Shown here: positions 37,853 to 47,091 of the stretch, piece after piece | How positions within the stretch are numbered: the first letter of the stretch is position 1 | Layout: the number at the start of each line of letters is the position of its first letter | From: Bacteroidota bacterium | GTDB lineage: Bacteria; Bacteroidota; Bacteroidia; Chitinophagales; Chitinophagaceae | Length of the DNA: 64,000 nt | Direction: 5' to 3' | Assembly: GCA_018267575.1 (NCBI GenBank) | Contig: JAFDYF010000051.1 | Span: 46,068-110,067, forward strand | Notes under the pieces: generated by a model | The model's database searches: none | What the model was told of the DNA's origin: nothing | The model's input: only the letters and a program-made list of their open reading frames with translations | Translations under genes and position numbers: made by a program

Positions 37853-38899
37853 TTATGATGGTAGGTTTGTTTCCTTATCAAACAGGGATACGATCGAACT
37901 CGAATTACCTAGGTCGATACCCAAACAGCGGGCTGGCTTATTATCTGATATCCGCAGTGAATTGTACAGATATCCGATGCTGGCCAGGGTCTCAGGTTGC
38001 GAAGCCACTTCCACTGGTATAAAGCCTTTGAATTCTTCTGCAACCAAATTGGTAAGATCGTTGTAATAAGCCCCACCGCCCATCAGCACAATTTTCTGGC
38101 AGCTTTCAAAATCCTGATCGGTAAAATAACCACGCAACAAGGGGGATACCACCTCGCGATAGTATTGTGACAAGATCTGTTTCCGCATCTCGCTTATATC
38201 GATCCTTTTGCGGTTTGTGAAAACAGAGCCTTTCATAAAAGCATCATCCAGTTGCTGGATGTTTTTCATCTCCAGATAATATTTCATATTCAGTTCCCTC
38301 GCCAAGTTGTTCACTGCATACCGAATGCCATGCGAACTGAAACAGGTACGATGTACCAGGCCATTGCCTGATGCCATACCACCCTCAATGGTGCCAAAAC
38401 CAAAACTGATGGCAATAAAATTATCATTTTGTGGAGCGGCATCGGTTTTCTTTAATCCAATGATACTGCCAACGATTTCGGGAATGATCTCGCAACGTTC
38501 TATATCGAAAGTGGTTTTACGGGTCGAGCCTTTAATGTTGAAGGTTTGGGTATCGTATTCCACCAAAAAATGTCGCTTGCCAAGAAACTGCTCAGCAGGG
38601 GTTTTGTAAACATTATAGGTAGAAAAAGGGAATCCCAACGTAACGGCTACCGGTTGTTCTAACTTGTCTACCACATTTACCAAAGCGGCTTTGAAAAGGA
38701 TTTCATAATCTTCTTCCTCTGGGGATGCATTGGTTATCCGGCCTGGGTTGATGCCCCCTTTTTTTGCAAGGTTGCCAACGATGTACCAGTTGTCGCCCTT
38801 TTTGACTTTTAACCCATTCAATTGGTCGGTCGCGGAATTCTCCGTATTGCCGAAAGCAGTTTCAAAAACGCTTGGAAAGTTGATGCTAGTTGTTTTCAT
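37853..38899 (-). CDS. Actin-like (ParM/Alp-type) protein, apparently circularly permuted
   Basis: 348 residues. It starts MKTTSINFPSVFETAF, which in ParM/Alp proteins follows the first hairpin. VGNLAKKGG (41-49) and VAVTLGFPFSTYN (84-96) match the actin-like N-terminal domain. Phosphate-2 is FIAISFGFGTIEGG (161-174, Ser in place of the usual Asp). The adenosine motif is KIVLMGGGAYYNDL (269-282) with QPETLASIGYLYN (301-313). The phosphate-1 motif, normally at the N-terminus, is at the far C-terminus: CLGIDLGNSSSIVSLF (325-340). An in-frame TAA lies 12 bases upstream of the ATG, so no N-terminal copy is missed. It is likely an ATP-dependent filament protein; its gene is 5 bp upstream of the bactofilin gene. 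Confidence 0.88.
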   Translation of the reverse strand: MKTTSINFPSVFETAFGNTENSATDQLNGLKVKKGDNWYIVGNLAKKGGINPGRITNASPEEEDYEILFKAALVNVVDKLEQPVAVTLGFPFSTYNVYKTPAEQFLGKRHFLVEYDTQTFNIKGSTRKTTFDIERCEIIPEIVGSIIGLKKTDAAPQNDNFIAISFGFGTIEGGMASGNGLVHRTCFSSHGIRYAVNNLARELNMKYYLEMKNIQQLDDAFMKGSVFTNRKRIDISEMRKQILSQYYREVVSPLLRGYFTDQDFESCQKIVLMGGGAYYNDLTNLVAEEFKGFIPVEVASQPETLASIGYLYNSLRISDNKPARCLGIDLGNSSSIVSLFDKETNLPS

Positions 38900-39299
38900 A
38901 ATATTGTATTACGGCCAAGATATAAAATTAATTGCGAAACTGGGTTATATCGATCGATAATTTGCGACAGCTTCCGGTTTTCCTCTTATTTTTTTGTTTA
39001 AACAATTTGCATACCCTTGCTATTGACCAAGTAAACGGGTCTGTATCATCCTGCTTTGCTAGACTTCCCCTTCATCAGTTTTCTAAAGTTTTTATTAACG
39101 GATAAGTTTGCATATATATTTTGCTGGGTTTCCAGTTTGATTTTTTGATGCCCATCTTTTTAAATAGCTACGTTGATGCCTAACCCCCATTCCTATAAAT
39201 GAAAGTGGGTGTACGCATACATTTTAACAAAGCAAGTTTTGCCATCATCAGTCCAGTTTATATATTTTTGCTTTTTCTTACTAACTCAAAACTCCTTTT
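38900..39299. other. Intergenic region between the divergent actin-like and beta-barrel genes
   Basis: 400 bp with no gene. It holds the promoter at 39238-39270. On the minus side the bases just upstream of the actin-like gene show no well-spaced TAnnTTTG/TTG pair. Confidence 0.5.
39238..39270 (+). promoter_or_regulatory. Promoter of the beta-barrel protein gene
   Basis: TTTG at 39238-39241 and TATTTTTG at 39263-39270 are 21 bases apart, an exact fit to the Bacteroidota TTTG / TAnnTTTG promoter. The ATG is 30 bases downstream. Confidence 0.6.
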
Positions 39300-39947
39300 A
39301 TGATGTCAAGAAACTGTCTATTGGCTTTGTTGATTTTTGCTTTTGCAACAGTTCAGGCCCAAACACCCGATAAGTATAAAGATGATCAGGTCCCCAGATT
39401 GGGTATCAAAGGGGGGCTCAGCATGGCTTCAATTATTAAAACAAATGGAAGTGGCTTTTCTTCCACCCCCTTGTATGGGTTTAACGGTGGCGTTGTGTTT
39501 CAATTGCCACTGGGTGATGTGATTGGTCTGCAACCGGAACTGCTGTTCTCCCAAAAGGGCTATCATGCAACGGGCTCTACATTTATCGGGTCTTATGATT
39601 ATAAGCGCTATCTTAATTTTTTGGATATCCCCCTTTTGTTGAGGATCAGCCCAATCAAAACATTTGGTATTGTTTTGGGCCCGCAATATTCTTATTTATT
39701 GTCCACCAAAACCTCGTTCAAGACTGGGAGCACCTCATATGTGCAAACGGTGAACAACGAAAACAGCAATATCACAAAAAACATATTTGGAGGTGTGATT
39801 GGTGTTGATGTGAATGTGAATAGCTTTCTATTTATTTATGGCCGCTATACCATCGATTTTAAAAACAATAATGGGGATGGCACTTCTAACACGCCGGCTT
39901 ATAAAAACCAGGTTTTTCAAGTTGGTGCAGGTTTTCTTTTAAATTAA
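39300..39947 (+). CDS. Outer membrane beta-barrel (porin-like) protein
   Basis: 215 residues; ATG at 39300 (another at 39303). Signal peptide MSRNCLLALLIFAFATVQAQ. The mature part is RLGIKGGLSMASI, VIGLQPELLFSQKG, YLNFLDIPLLLRI and LGPQYSYLL, which is the eight-stranded OMP_b-brl_2 pattern (PF13568), ending in QVGAGFLLN. It is a small outer-membrane barrel of unknown function, common in this phylum. It is preceded by a good promoter and followed by a hairpin terminator, so it is probably monocistronic. Confidence 0.9.
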   Translation: MMSRNCLLALLIFAFATVQAQTPDKYKDDQVPRLGIKGGLSMASIIKTNGSGFSSTPLYGFNGGVVFQLPLGDVIGLQPELLFSQKGYHATGSTFIGSYDYKRYLNFLDIPLLLRISPIKTFGIVLGPQYSYLLSTKTSFKTGSTSYVQTVNNENSNITKNIFGGVIGVDVNVNSFLFIYGRYTIDFKNNNGDGTSNTPAYKNQVFQVGAGFLLN

Positions 39948-39996
39948 TCTTCTTTATCAGATCGATTGGCTTTTGAAAATAAGGCGATATTTGTAG

Positions 39997-40031
39997 GGCA
40001 GGGGTTTCAAATAGAAACCCCGCTCTTGTTT
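39997..40031 (+). terminator. Rho-independent-like terminator of the beta-barrel gene
   Basis: Stem GGGGTTTC (40001-40008) with GAAACCCC (40014-40021), loop AAATA, extended by GC pairs with one A bulge, then TCTTGTTTT. Confidence 0.7.
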
Positions 40032-40089
40032 TAGGGAAGCAAGGTCGATGACCCATCACTGGGAAAAGATAGCAATACAAAATGATTAT

Positions 40090-40491
40090 ATGGATAAAGC
40101 GAATGGCGAAACGAGTCTCCAGACTTTATTAAAGAACATAGAGCCAATACAACAGTCTGGTGAATTTGTTTTTTGCAGCTTGCCTGATATTGACCTGGCA
40201 AAAGGGCATGATGCCATTATGTGTTTCAAGGAAGAAGAAGCTTATACCTTGATTTTGGCCAAGCAATCAGCAGATGAATTGGGACTTCATTATTCGTTCA
40301 TTGCTGGATGGATTACACTGAGCGTACACTCCTCGCTGGAAGCGGTTGGTCTTACAGCCGCATTTTCCAAAGCACTTTCGGATAATGGGATTAGCTCTAA
40401 TGTAGTGGCTGCTTTTTATCATGACCATATTTTTGTAAACATCCAAGATGTTGGCAAAGCAATGAAAGTGCTACAATCGGTATCGTTGTAA
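40090..40491 (+). CDS. ACT domain-containing protein
   Basis: About 133 residues from the ATG at 40090 (MDKANGETSLQTLLKNI); a longer frame from 40048 lies across the preceding spacer. The pattern SGEFVFCSLP, then LHYSFIAGWITLSVHSSLEAVGLTAAFSKAL and ISSNVVAAFYHDHIFV matches the ACT_3 family (PF10000). ACT domains bind small ligands, often amino acids, to regulate enzymes; this stand-alone form is uncharacterised. It is cytoplasmic. No partner enzyme is adjacent, and the next gene (GNAT) starts 135 bp later. Confidence 0.82.
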   Translation: MDKANGETSLQTLLKNIEPIQQSGEFVFCSLPDIDLAKGHDAIMCFKEEEAYTLILAKQSADELGLHYSFIAGWITLSVHSSLEAVGLTAAFSKALSDNGISSNVVAAFYHDHIFVNIQDVGKAMKVLQSVSL

Positions 40492-40626
40492 GATTTCATA
40501 TACACCCGCTGATCAAACCCTTTTTTTTAGACCATCGTATATATTTTAAAATGTAACTTCATTTTTAATAACAGCATTGCTGAGCTATCATGCTTTTGAT
40601 GAGTGCCTATTCTTTATTGATAAATT

Positions 40627-41082
40627 ATGGTTACTATAATAAGAACTGATTCGGAAAACCAGGATTTTATGGTGCTTGTCAACCAACTGGATGCTGAGTT
40701 GGCGATATTGGATGGGGATGACCATGCCTTTTATGCGCAGTTCAACAAAACCGATAAGCTCAAATTTGTGCTACTGGCTTATGAAGGTAGGCGACCTATT
40801 GGCTGTGGTGCTATTCGGGAATATGCCCCCGGCATCATAGAGGTAAAAAGGATGTACACCGTGTCGGATTATAGAGGCAAAGGAATTGCCTCCATGATAC
40901 TTGCAGAATTGGAAGCCTGGGCTCAAGAATTGTTGTATGATACCTGTGTATTGGAAACTGGCAAGAGGCAGCCAGATGCTCTTGGTCTTTATAAAAAATG
41001 TGGCTATAACATTATCCCCAACTATGGCCAATATGCCCAAATGGCAAATAGTGTTTGTTTCGAAAAACGTCTGAGCAACTAA
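40627..41082 (+). CDS. GNAT family N-acetyltransferase
   Basis: 151 residues. The acetyl-CoA binding motif A is clear: VKRMYTVSDYRGKGIASMILAELEAWA (R/Q-x-x-G-x-G/A as RGKGIA). It is followed by the motif-B region DTCVLETGKRQPDALGLYKKCGYN. This is the typical small-molecule GNAT length. The substrate cannot be deduced; the family modifies amines of metabolites, antibiotics or protein N-termini. It lies 135 bp after the ACT gene and is convergent with the secreted protein at 41134. Confidence 0.88.
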   Translation: MVTIIRTDSENQDFMVLVNQLDAELAILDGDDHAFYAQFNKTDKLKFVLLAYEGRRPIGCGAIREYAPGIIEVKRMYTVSDYRGKGIASMILAELEAWAQELLYDTCVLETGKRQPDALGLYKKCGYNIIPNYGQYAQMANSVCFEKRLSN

Positions 41083-41133
41083 GCAAACCGTTTTGGATAT
41101 CAAATTGAAAATGGGGCAGATCTTTTGCACCAA

Positions 41134-41865
41134 TCAATGAGGGGTTTCCTTTTTCATAAATTTTTTATAGCTATCATTCACATAGATTAGCATATCCTGC
41201 CAACTGGCCGAACGGCAAAATTGGTAAGAAGGGCGATAGCGTTTTAGGAAGATATTCAATGAGTCATTTTTTAGGTGGGTAAGTTTGTTTACAAATTCTT
41301 TTGAGAATTTATAATCGACATACGCATCCTTATCCTCATCGGCCAGCCTTTTGTTCAGTTCTTTTTGTTGTTTTTCTTTGGTGCTAAGGAAAAAATGTGG
41401 AGAAAACACAATGCCCACACCATCCCTGGGTTTTTCATAGTTCCCTTTGTCAAAGGTTATCAATCTGTTTTTTTTGAAAGGGTCATAGCCTTCATGTCGG
41501 TTAATTGAATCGAGTTGGAAACTGCTCAGCCCCTTTACGGTTACCGCTTTTAAGGTGGTTACGCGTTCCCTCAGTGATACATCATAACCGGCATTAAGCA
41601 TAAAATGGGTCACAAAGGCGCTGTCACGCAAATAAGAAGAGGAGGAAAAGAGCAGCAGGTCACCCTCTTTGGCCGGTATTTTATAACTGCCCTCCAGATT
41701 GGATATCGTGTATTTGTTTTGGGAAACATTCTGCACCGTTATTGCGGCAGTTATGATTTCACCCGTGGTATCATATATTTTTCCGCTAACCCATTGCTGA
41801 CTTAAAGCAAATATTGGCAGGCTCAAAACAAGAATAAAAGTACAAGCAGTTTTACGGAATAACAT
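41134..41865 (-). CDS. Secreted protein with CarboxypepD_reg-like domain
   Basis: 243 residues. Signal peptide to about 22 (FALSQ). Residues 24-105 form a carboxypeptidase-regulatory-like beta-sandwich (WVSGKIYDTTGEIITAAITVQN, ISNLEGSYKIPAKEGDLLLFSS). In TonB receptors this domain precedes the plug, but here a charged helical C-terminal half (KQQKELNKRLADEDKDAYVDYK) follows instead, so it is a stand-alone periplasmic or outer-membrane protein. Related small Bacteroidota proteins have no known function. It is divergent from the DUF5916 gene with 220 bp between. Confidence 0.78.
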   Translation of the reverse strand: MLFRKTACTFILVLSLPIFALSQQWVSGKIYDTTGEIITAAITVQNVSQNKYTISNLEGSYKIPAKEGDLLLFSSSSYLRDSAFVTHFMLNAGYDVSLRERVTTLKAVTVKGLSSFQLDSINRHEGYDPFKKNRLITFDKGNYEKPRDGVGIVFSPHFFLSTKEKQQKELNKRLADEDKDAYVDYKFSKEFVNKLTHLKNDSLNIFLKRYRPSYQFCRSASWQDMLIYVNDSYKKFMKKETPH

Positions 41866-42085
41866 TCGCTAAATTAAAAATCAAACCATTCATCCAGCTT
41901 CTGTCTTATAGAAGATTTTGTTAAACTGGTTTTTAAATAATAGAATCAGCTATTGTCATCTTAGCCGAGCTAACCCAGCAAAGATATGTTTTCCTTTTAT
42001 CCAATTTAATTTTCCATATTTTGTCATGAATGCATAAGGGGGTAATTTCAGAAATTATTTGTGACCAAAACCCAACATAGCTGAA

Positions 42086-44266
42086 TTGAGAAGTATTCCT
42101 TGCATTTTGTTCCTGTTTTCCATAGTGGGCCATTTATATGCGCAGAAGAAAAACGAAGTTTTCAAGTACTATATTACCCGGGCTTCCTCCCCTATAAAAG
42201 TAGATGGGGTGATGAACGAAAAAGCCTGGTTGGATGCACAGGTGGCAACGGATTTTTGTATGGTGCTGCCTATGGATAGCAGTTGTTCCAATGTGCCCAC
42301 CGAAGTACGCATGACTTATGACAATGACAACCTGTATATATTGGCAACCTGCTACAAGCCTGCTATTAAAGGTCCCAATATGGTTGAGTCCATGCGCCGG
42401 GATTTTAATTTTGGCAAGAATGATAATTTTCTTTTGTTCATGGATACCTATGGCGACCAGACCACCGGTTTTTCTTTTGGTGCCAACGCCGCTGGTGCCC
42501 AATGGGATGGAACCATGTATGATGGTGGAAAAGTAGACCTGAACTGGGACAACCGATGGGTATCTGCAGTAAAAAATGATGCTACAAAATATATTTGGGA
42601 AGCGGCGATTCCATTTAAGACCATCCGCTACAAAAAAGGGATTAGGGAGTGGGGGATCAATTTTAGCCGGAACGACCTAAAAACTACCGAAAAATCAAGT
42701 TGGGCGCCGGTGCCAAGACAGTTTCCTACCGCATCGCTTTCCTATACCGGTACGCTGGTGTGGGATGAGCCTTTGCCCGAACACCATTCCAATATTTCAC
42801 TGATTCCTTATTTGCTTACTGGGGTATCAAAAGATTATATCGCTGCTACGCCAGCCAATTTTATAAAGCATGTGGGCCTCGATGCCAAGATTTCGATGTC
42901 TTCTTCACTCAACCTGGACCTGACAGTGCATCCCGATTTTTCGCAGGTGGACGTGGATAAGCAAGTGACCAATCTCAGTCGCTTTGAACTTTTTTATCCA
43001 GAAAAGCGTCAGTTTTTTTTGGAAAATGCCGACCTGTTTTCCAACCTCGGCTATACCAATGTTCGACCATTTTTTTCCAGACGGATTGGGCTGACAGCTC
43101 CCATTAATGCAGGAGCCCGGCTTAGTGGCAAACTGGATAAGAACTGGCGCATTGGGGGGATGGATATGGAAACGGCCAAGATGAATGATAGCACTGCACT
43201 GCCCGCACAAAACTTTGCTGAAGTGACACTGCAAAGAAAGCTGTTCAAAAAATCCAATATTGCTTTTTTTTATATCGACAAAACGGCTATTGACTACCAC
43301 CCCGGCAAAGATTCTGCAGCACCTGTTTATTCCCAATACAACCGAAACCTTGGGTTTGAATATAATCTGGCGCCTTCCAATAATACCTGGACGGGGAAAG
43401 CCATTTTCATCAAATCCTTTAGCCCATTGGTAAGCGGTAACGATTATGCACATGCGGCCAACCTGCAATATAGTAGCCGCAAATGGCTGATCTCCTGGCA
43501 GCATGAAGTGATTGGGAAAAATTATACCGCTGAAGTGGGTTATGTGCCCAGGAGCAATTATATCAAGTTGAACCCCCTGATCACCAGATATTTCTTCCCC
43601 AATAGTGGGATTGTGTTGAGCCATGGCCCTCAATTGACATCCACCTATTATTTTGATACCAAATTTAACCGAACTGATAATGAGACTGCACTTTCCTACT
43701 TGGTCACTTTCAGGGATAAGAGTACGTTCAATGCTGTAGTGCAGAACGATTATGTTGAACTGTTGGCAGCTTTCGATCCTACCAATCTGGGGCAAAATTT
43801 TTTGCCTGCGCATAGTAAGCATGAATGGAATAGTGCTGGCTTTGATATCATATCGGCACCGCAACACACTTATACCTATACTTTTTCGCTCAGGGATGGC
43901 AACTATTATGACAATGGAAAATTGTTTAGTCTATCGGGCGATATTGGTTATCGGGTGCAGCCCTTTGTGAATCTGGATGTAGCCGCTTCCTATAATAGTC
44001 TATTGCTTCCTCAGCCTTGGGGCACCAATAATTTCCTACTCTTAAGCACCAAGGTGGATGTAACGTTCACAAATAATGTTTTTCTTACGGCCTATTTCCA
44101 ATACAATCAGCAAACAAAGAACACGAACCTCAATACCCGCTTTCAATGGCGGTATAAACCAGCTTCCGACCTTTTTCTGGTGTACACCGACAATTATTAT
44201 ATAGGGCCTGTTTTCGTAAAAAGCAGGGCCTTCCTTTTGAAGTTTACTTATTGGTGGAACCCTTGA
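42086..44266 (+). CDS. DUF5916 protein with N-terminal CBM9-like domain
   Basis: 726 residues using a TTG start at 42086. No ATG is available after the in-frame TGA at 42062, and TTG gives a normal signal peptide (RSIPCILFLFSIVGHLYAQ). Residues about 28-220 form the carbohydrate-binding family 9-like domain (IKVDGVMNEKAWLDAQ, WDNRWVSAVK, WEAAIPFKTIRY). The remainder is the DUF5916 barrel-like region (FELFYPEKRQFFLENADLF, FFSRRIG, SGKLDKNWRIGGM), ending in FTYWW. It is likely an outer-membrane protein; reported relatives are linked to carbohydrate or metal handling, without a proven activity. A long antisense frame over 42905-43867 is a shadow. Confidence 0.85.
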   Translation: MRSIPCILFLFSIVGHLYAQKKNEVFKYYITRASSPIKVDGVMNEKAWLDAQVATDFCMVLPMDSSCSNVPTEVRMTYDNDNLYILATCYKPAIKGPNMVESMRRDFNFGKNDNFLLFMDTYGDQTTGFSFGANAAGAQWDGTMYDGGKVDLNWDNRWVSAVKNDATKYIWEAAIPFKTIRYKKGIREWGINFSRNDLKTTEKSSWAPVPRQFPTASLSYTGTLVWDEPLPEHHSNISLIPYLLTGVSKDYIAATPANFIKHVGLDAKISMSSSLNLDLTVHPDFSQVDVDKQVTNLSRFELFYPEKRQFFLENADLFSNLGYTNVRPFFSRRIGLTAPINAGARLSGKLDKNWRIGGMDMETAKMNDSTALPAQNFAEVTLQRKLFKKSNIAFFYIDKTAIDYHPGKDSAAPVYSQYNRNLGFEYNLAPSNNTWTGKAIFIKSFSPLVSGNDYAHAANLQYSSRKWLISWQHEVIGKNYTAEVGYVPRSNYIKLNPLITRYFFPNSGIVLSHGPQLTSTYYFDTKFNRTDNETALSYLVTFRDKSTFNAVVQNDYVELLAAFDPTNLGQNFLPAHSKHEWNSAGFDIISAPQHTYTYTFSLRDGNYYDNGKLFSLSGDIGYRVQPFVNLDVAASYNSLLLPQPWGTNNFLLLSTKVDVTFTNNVFLTAYFQYNQQTKNTNLNTRFQWRYKPASDLFLVYTDNYYIGPVFVKSRAFLLKFTYWWNP

Positions 44267-44443
44267 TAAACTGTTAAACCATTTTCAAATTTTTGGTTAA
44301 ATGATGCTGAGGGGGTTGGGATGTCTCCAATATTAATAAATTCGTAAATTGAAATGGAATAGTAAATACCCAATTTTGCTCATGACTTTGTATAAATTTT
44401 TTTTCAACGGGTATCAGTTTCAGAAGCTTTAATCCACCACATC

Positions 44444-45286
44444 ATGACGGGTACAGGAATCATAGGGCTCATCCTCATTGTTGCGAATATTGTATTTTCC
44501 TACAAAGGGTTTTCAGATAGCCTTTTTTTTGATAGATATAAATTCGAGGTTGATAAAATCTTGATAGGAAAAGACTATAAGCGGCTGGTCACTTCCGGAT
44601 TTTTGCATATCAACTGGATGCACCTGATTTTTAACATGCTCAGTCTGTATTTTTTTAGCGGTGTTATTGAAAGCAGTTTGGGAGGTTTCCGGTTCTTGAT
44701 TATTTATTTTGCCAGCATGATAGGTGGGGAAATGTTTTCCATGCTCGTTCACAAGAACAATGGCGATTATAGTTCGGTGGGTGCATCGGGTGCTATCTGC
44801 GGGATTATCTTTTCATCCATTGCCTTGTTCCCCGGTATGGGCATTGGCTTGTTTTTCCTTCCTATTTCCATCCCCAACTGGTTGTTTGGGCTAGTGTTTG
44901 TGCTGTATTCTATTTATGCGGTCCAATCGAAAAAAGATAATGTAGGTCACGATATGCACTTGGGCGGAGCGCTGGTAGGTATGTTAACAGCCTTGCTGAT
45001 GGAGCCTTCCGCACTCATTCAAAACTATCCGGTCATTTTGCTTATTGCGGTTCCAACGATTGCTTTTATTTATTTTATTATCACCCGGCCCCAGATATTG
45101 TTTATCGATAATTATTTCTTCAAGCAACATCAGCATTTCACGATTGATGACCGATACAACCAGGATCGACATCAACAACAGATGGAGATTGACCGCATCC
45201 TGGAAAAAATCAGCAAACGTGGCATGGGTAGCTTAAGCAGATCAGAAAAAGAAAAGCTGAAGAACTATTCTGAGAAAATGAAATGA
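44444..45286 (+). CDS. Rhomboid family intramembrane serine protease
   Basis: 280 residues, six predicted transmembrane helices. The catalytic Ser is in GASGAICGIIF (near residue 111-115), the catalytic His in GHDMHLGGALVGM (TM6, near 170), and the conserved His/Asn region in HINWMHLIFNMLSLYFF (TM2). The last 60 residues are a charged soluble tail (RHQQQMEIDRILEKISKRGM). Rhomboids cleave single-pass membrane proteins within the bilayer; the substrate is unknown. It is monocistronic between the DUF5916 gene and the convergent lactonase gene. Confidence 0.93.
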   Translation: MTGTGIIGLILIVANIVFSYKGFSDSLFFDRYKFEVDKILIGKDYKRLVTSGFLHINWMHLIFNMLSLYFFSGVIESSLGGFRFLIIYFASMIGGEMFSMLVHKNNGDYSSVGASGAICGIIFSSIALFPGMGIGLFFLPISIPNWLFGLVFVLYSIYAVQSKKDNVGHDMHLGGALVGMLTALLMEPSALIQNYPVILLIAVPTIAFIYFIITRPQILFIDNYFFKQHQHFTIDDRYNQDRHQQQMEIDRILEKISKRGMGSLSRSEKEKLKNYSEKMK

Positions 45287-45361
45287 TTTTTCCATCTTCC
45301 TCAATGAAAGAAAAATTGCTCTCTTATTTGAAGATGTTTGGAATATGCTGAATGTTGGGAT

Positions 45362-46252
45362 TTACACTTTGAATTCCACCGCTGGCATGCCTTTGAAACC
45401 GCAGTTGCGGACTACAAAAAGGAAACCAGCCATCGGTTGTTTGGCTAACCCTTTTTCATCGAGCCCCACTTTGGCCGTGCTGATGAATAGGTCTTCAAAA
45501 TGATCACCGCCAAAAGTGCAGGAAGTTACTCTTTCCACTGGAACTGGGATGCTTAATAATTTTTTCCCTGTATTGGGATCCCATCTGGCCACCTGCCAGC
45601 CGCCCCAATGCGCTACCCAAAGCATTCCTTCGTTGTCGATGGTCATGCCATCTGGGGAACCTTCTTCTTTTCCTATTTTGATAACGGTTCGTTTATTGCT
45701 GATCTGTCCGCTGCTTTTTTCATAATCAAAAGCAACCACCTCGAAACTGGGTGAATCAATATAATACATAGTCCGGTCATCGATGCTCCATGCCAAACCG
45801 TTGGATATACTCACGCCGCTCATTTTTTGGGAAATGGCCAGGTCTTCATGGAGCAGGTACATATTGCCTTTGCCATCTTCTTCTGAGAGCGCCATGGTGC
45901 CTGCCCAAAACCTACCTGCAGGATCGCATTTTCCCTCATTGAAACGGTTTTCGGGTAAATGCGATTCAGGGTCGGCAATCCTTTTTATATTTCCCGTGGC
46001 TCGGTCGATAAAAGCAAAACCATTTTGTAGGGCTGCCATAAAATGACCATCTGTACAAATGGCCAAGGAGCCAATCATTTCATGCAGCTCCAAACTTTTC
46101 ATTTTCCCATTGATAGGGGAATAATCATGTATCATTCCATTGAGGATATCAACCCAGCAGATTGTTTTTGTTTTTTCGTCCCATACAGGGCCTTCGCCCA
46201 AAAGACAAGAATGCTCGACCAATTTTTCAACTTTCCATTTGGTACTATTCAT
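45362..46252 (-). CDS. SMP-30/gluconolactonase family protein
   Basis: 296 residues, full length for the six-bladed SMP-30 propeller. Metal ligands are visible: the Glu in LLGEGPVWD (near 18), the Asn in RFNEGKCDPAGRFWAGTM, and the Asp in GSPDGMTIDNEG. The family hydrolyses sugar lactones to sugar acids using Ca or Zn. It lies 9 bp after the SDR gene on the same strand, which is downstream of an IlvD-type sugar-acid dehydratase, so the three probably catalyse sugar oxidation, lactone opening and dehydration. The exact sugar is unknown. Confidence 0.9.
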   Translation of the reverse strand: MNSTKWKVEKLVEHSCLLGEGPVWDEKTKTICWVDILNGMIHDYSPINGKMKSLELHEMIGSLAICTDGHFMAALQNGFAFIDRATGNIKRIADPESHLPENRFNEGKCDPAGRFWAGTMALSEEDGKGNMYLLHEDLAISQKMSGVSISNGLAWSIDDRTMYYIDSPSFEVVAFDYEKSSGQISNKRTVIKIGKEEGSPDGMTIDNEGMLWVAHWGGWQVARWDPNTGKKLLSIPVPVERVTSCTFGGDHFEDLFISTAKVGLDEKGLAKQPMAGFLFVVRNCGFKGMPAVEFKV

Positions 46253-46261
46253 AATTCAATT

Positions 46262-47023
46262 TTAAAAAGGGGAGGGGCTGATGGAGGTCCACCCACCATC
46301 TACAATAATACTTTGCCCAGTGATATGTTTTGCTTTTTCAGAAACCAGAAATAGTGCCGTGTTTGCGATATCCGTTACCGTTGCAGGCCTGCCCATCGGT
46401 GTTATCTGTGACCATATTTTTGAATATTCCGGATCGTCCAAAGTGCGTTTGGTAAGCGTGGCTCCTGGGGCAACCGTGTTGATGTTTATCTTATACTTAG
46501 AAAGTTCGATCACCAAATTTTTTGCCAGCATTTCCAATGCGGCCTTGCTCATGCCATAAGCTGCTAGATCCTTATGCGCCTGATGACCTGTTACGGAGGA
46601 AGTGAGCAACACCGAACCACCGTCCTCCTGCTTTTTCATTTGGTTGGCTGCTGCTTGCGCAAGAAAAAAACTACCTCCCAAATTCACCCGCATCACATTG
46701 AAAAAGGATTCGGCGGGATAGGTAAAAAAATCGCCAAACAAAGTAATACCTGCATTGGCAATGGCAATATCCAAATGCCCAAATTGCGATACCCCTGCTT
46801 CCACCATTTGTTGGATAAAATGGATATCTCCCGAATCGCCTGCCATGGCAATACAATTTGCATGTTGATTGTCGGAAATCTTTTTTGCAGCCTGCTTTGC
46901 TAAGGTCTCGTCCAGATCATTCAATATCACGTGGGCGCCTTTTTTGGCAAGTTGGCTACAGATTTCAAAACCGATGCCCTGCCCAGCACCGGTTACAATG
47001 GCCACTTTGTTTTTAAAGCTCAT
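46262..47023 (-). CDS. SDR family NAD(P)-dependent oxidoreductase
   Basis: 253 residues. Rossmann motif TGAGQGIGFEI near 12-22, an Asp after beta-2 (NDLDE) suggesting NAD preference, NAG at about 90, and the active site Ser (LTSSVTG) with Y-x-x-x-K in AYGMSK. The C-terminal VDGGWTS is typical. Between the lactonase and dehydratase genes it is a good candidate for a sugar 1-dehydrogenase (for example L-fucose, L-rhamnose or an aldopentose). Its upstream spacer carries the 7-bp repeats at 47092-47147. Confidence 0.9.
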   Translation of the reverse strand: MSFKNKVAIVTGAGQGIGFEICSQLAKKGAHVILNDLDETLAKQAAKKISDNQHANCIAMAGDSGDIHFIQQMVEAGVSQFGHLDIAIANAGITLFGDFFTYPAESFFNVMRVNLGGSFFLAQAAANQMKKQEDGGSVLLTSSVTGHQAHKDLAAYGMSKAALEMLAKNLVIELSKYKININTVAPGATLTKRTLDDPEYSKIWSQITPMGRPATVTDIANTALFLVSEKAKHITGQSIIVDGGWTSISPSPF

Positions 47024-47091
47024 ACAATCGTTATATTAATTAGCTTGAGTGCAACTTTTTTATCAACCAAAAGAGTTTCCGATTTCTTAAG

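Noticed and set aside
42905..43867. 320-codon open frame on the minus strand
   Set aside because: It lies entirely antisense to the DUF5916 gene, and its product lacks any family motif; it is a shadow of the plus-strand codon usage.
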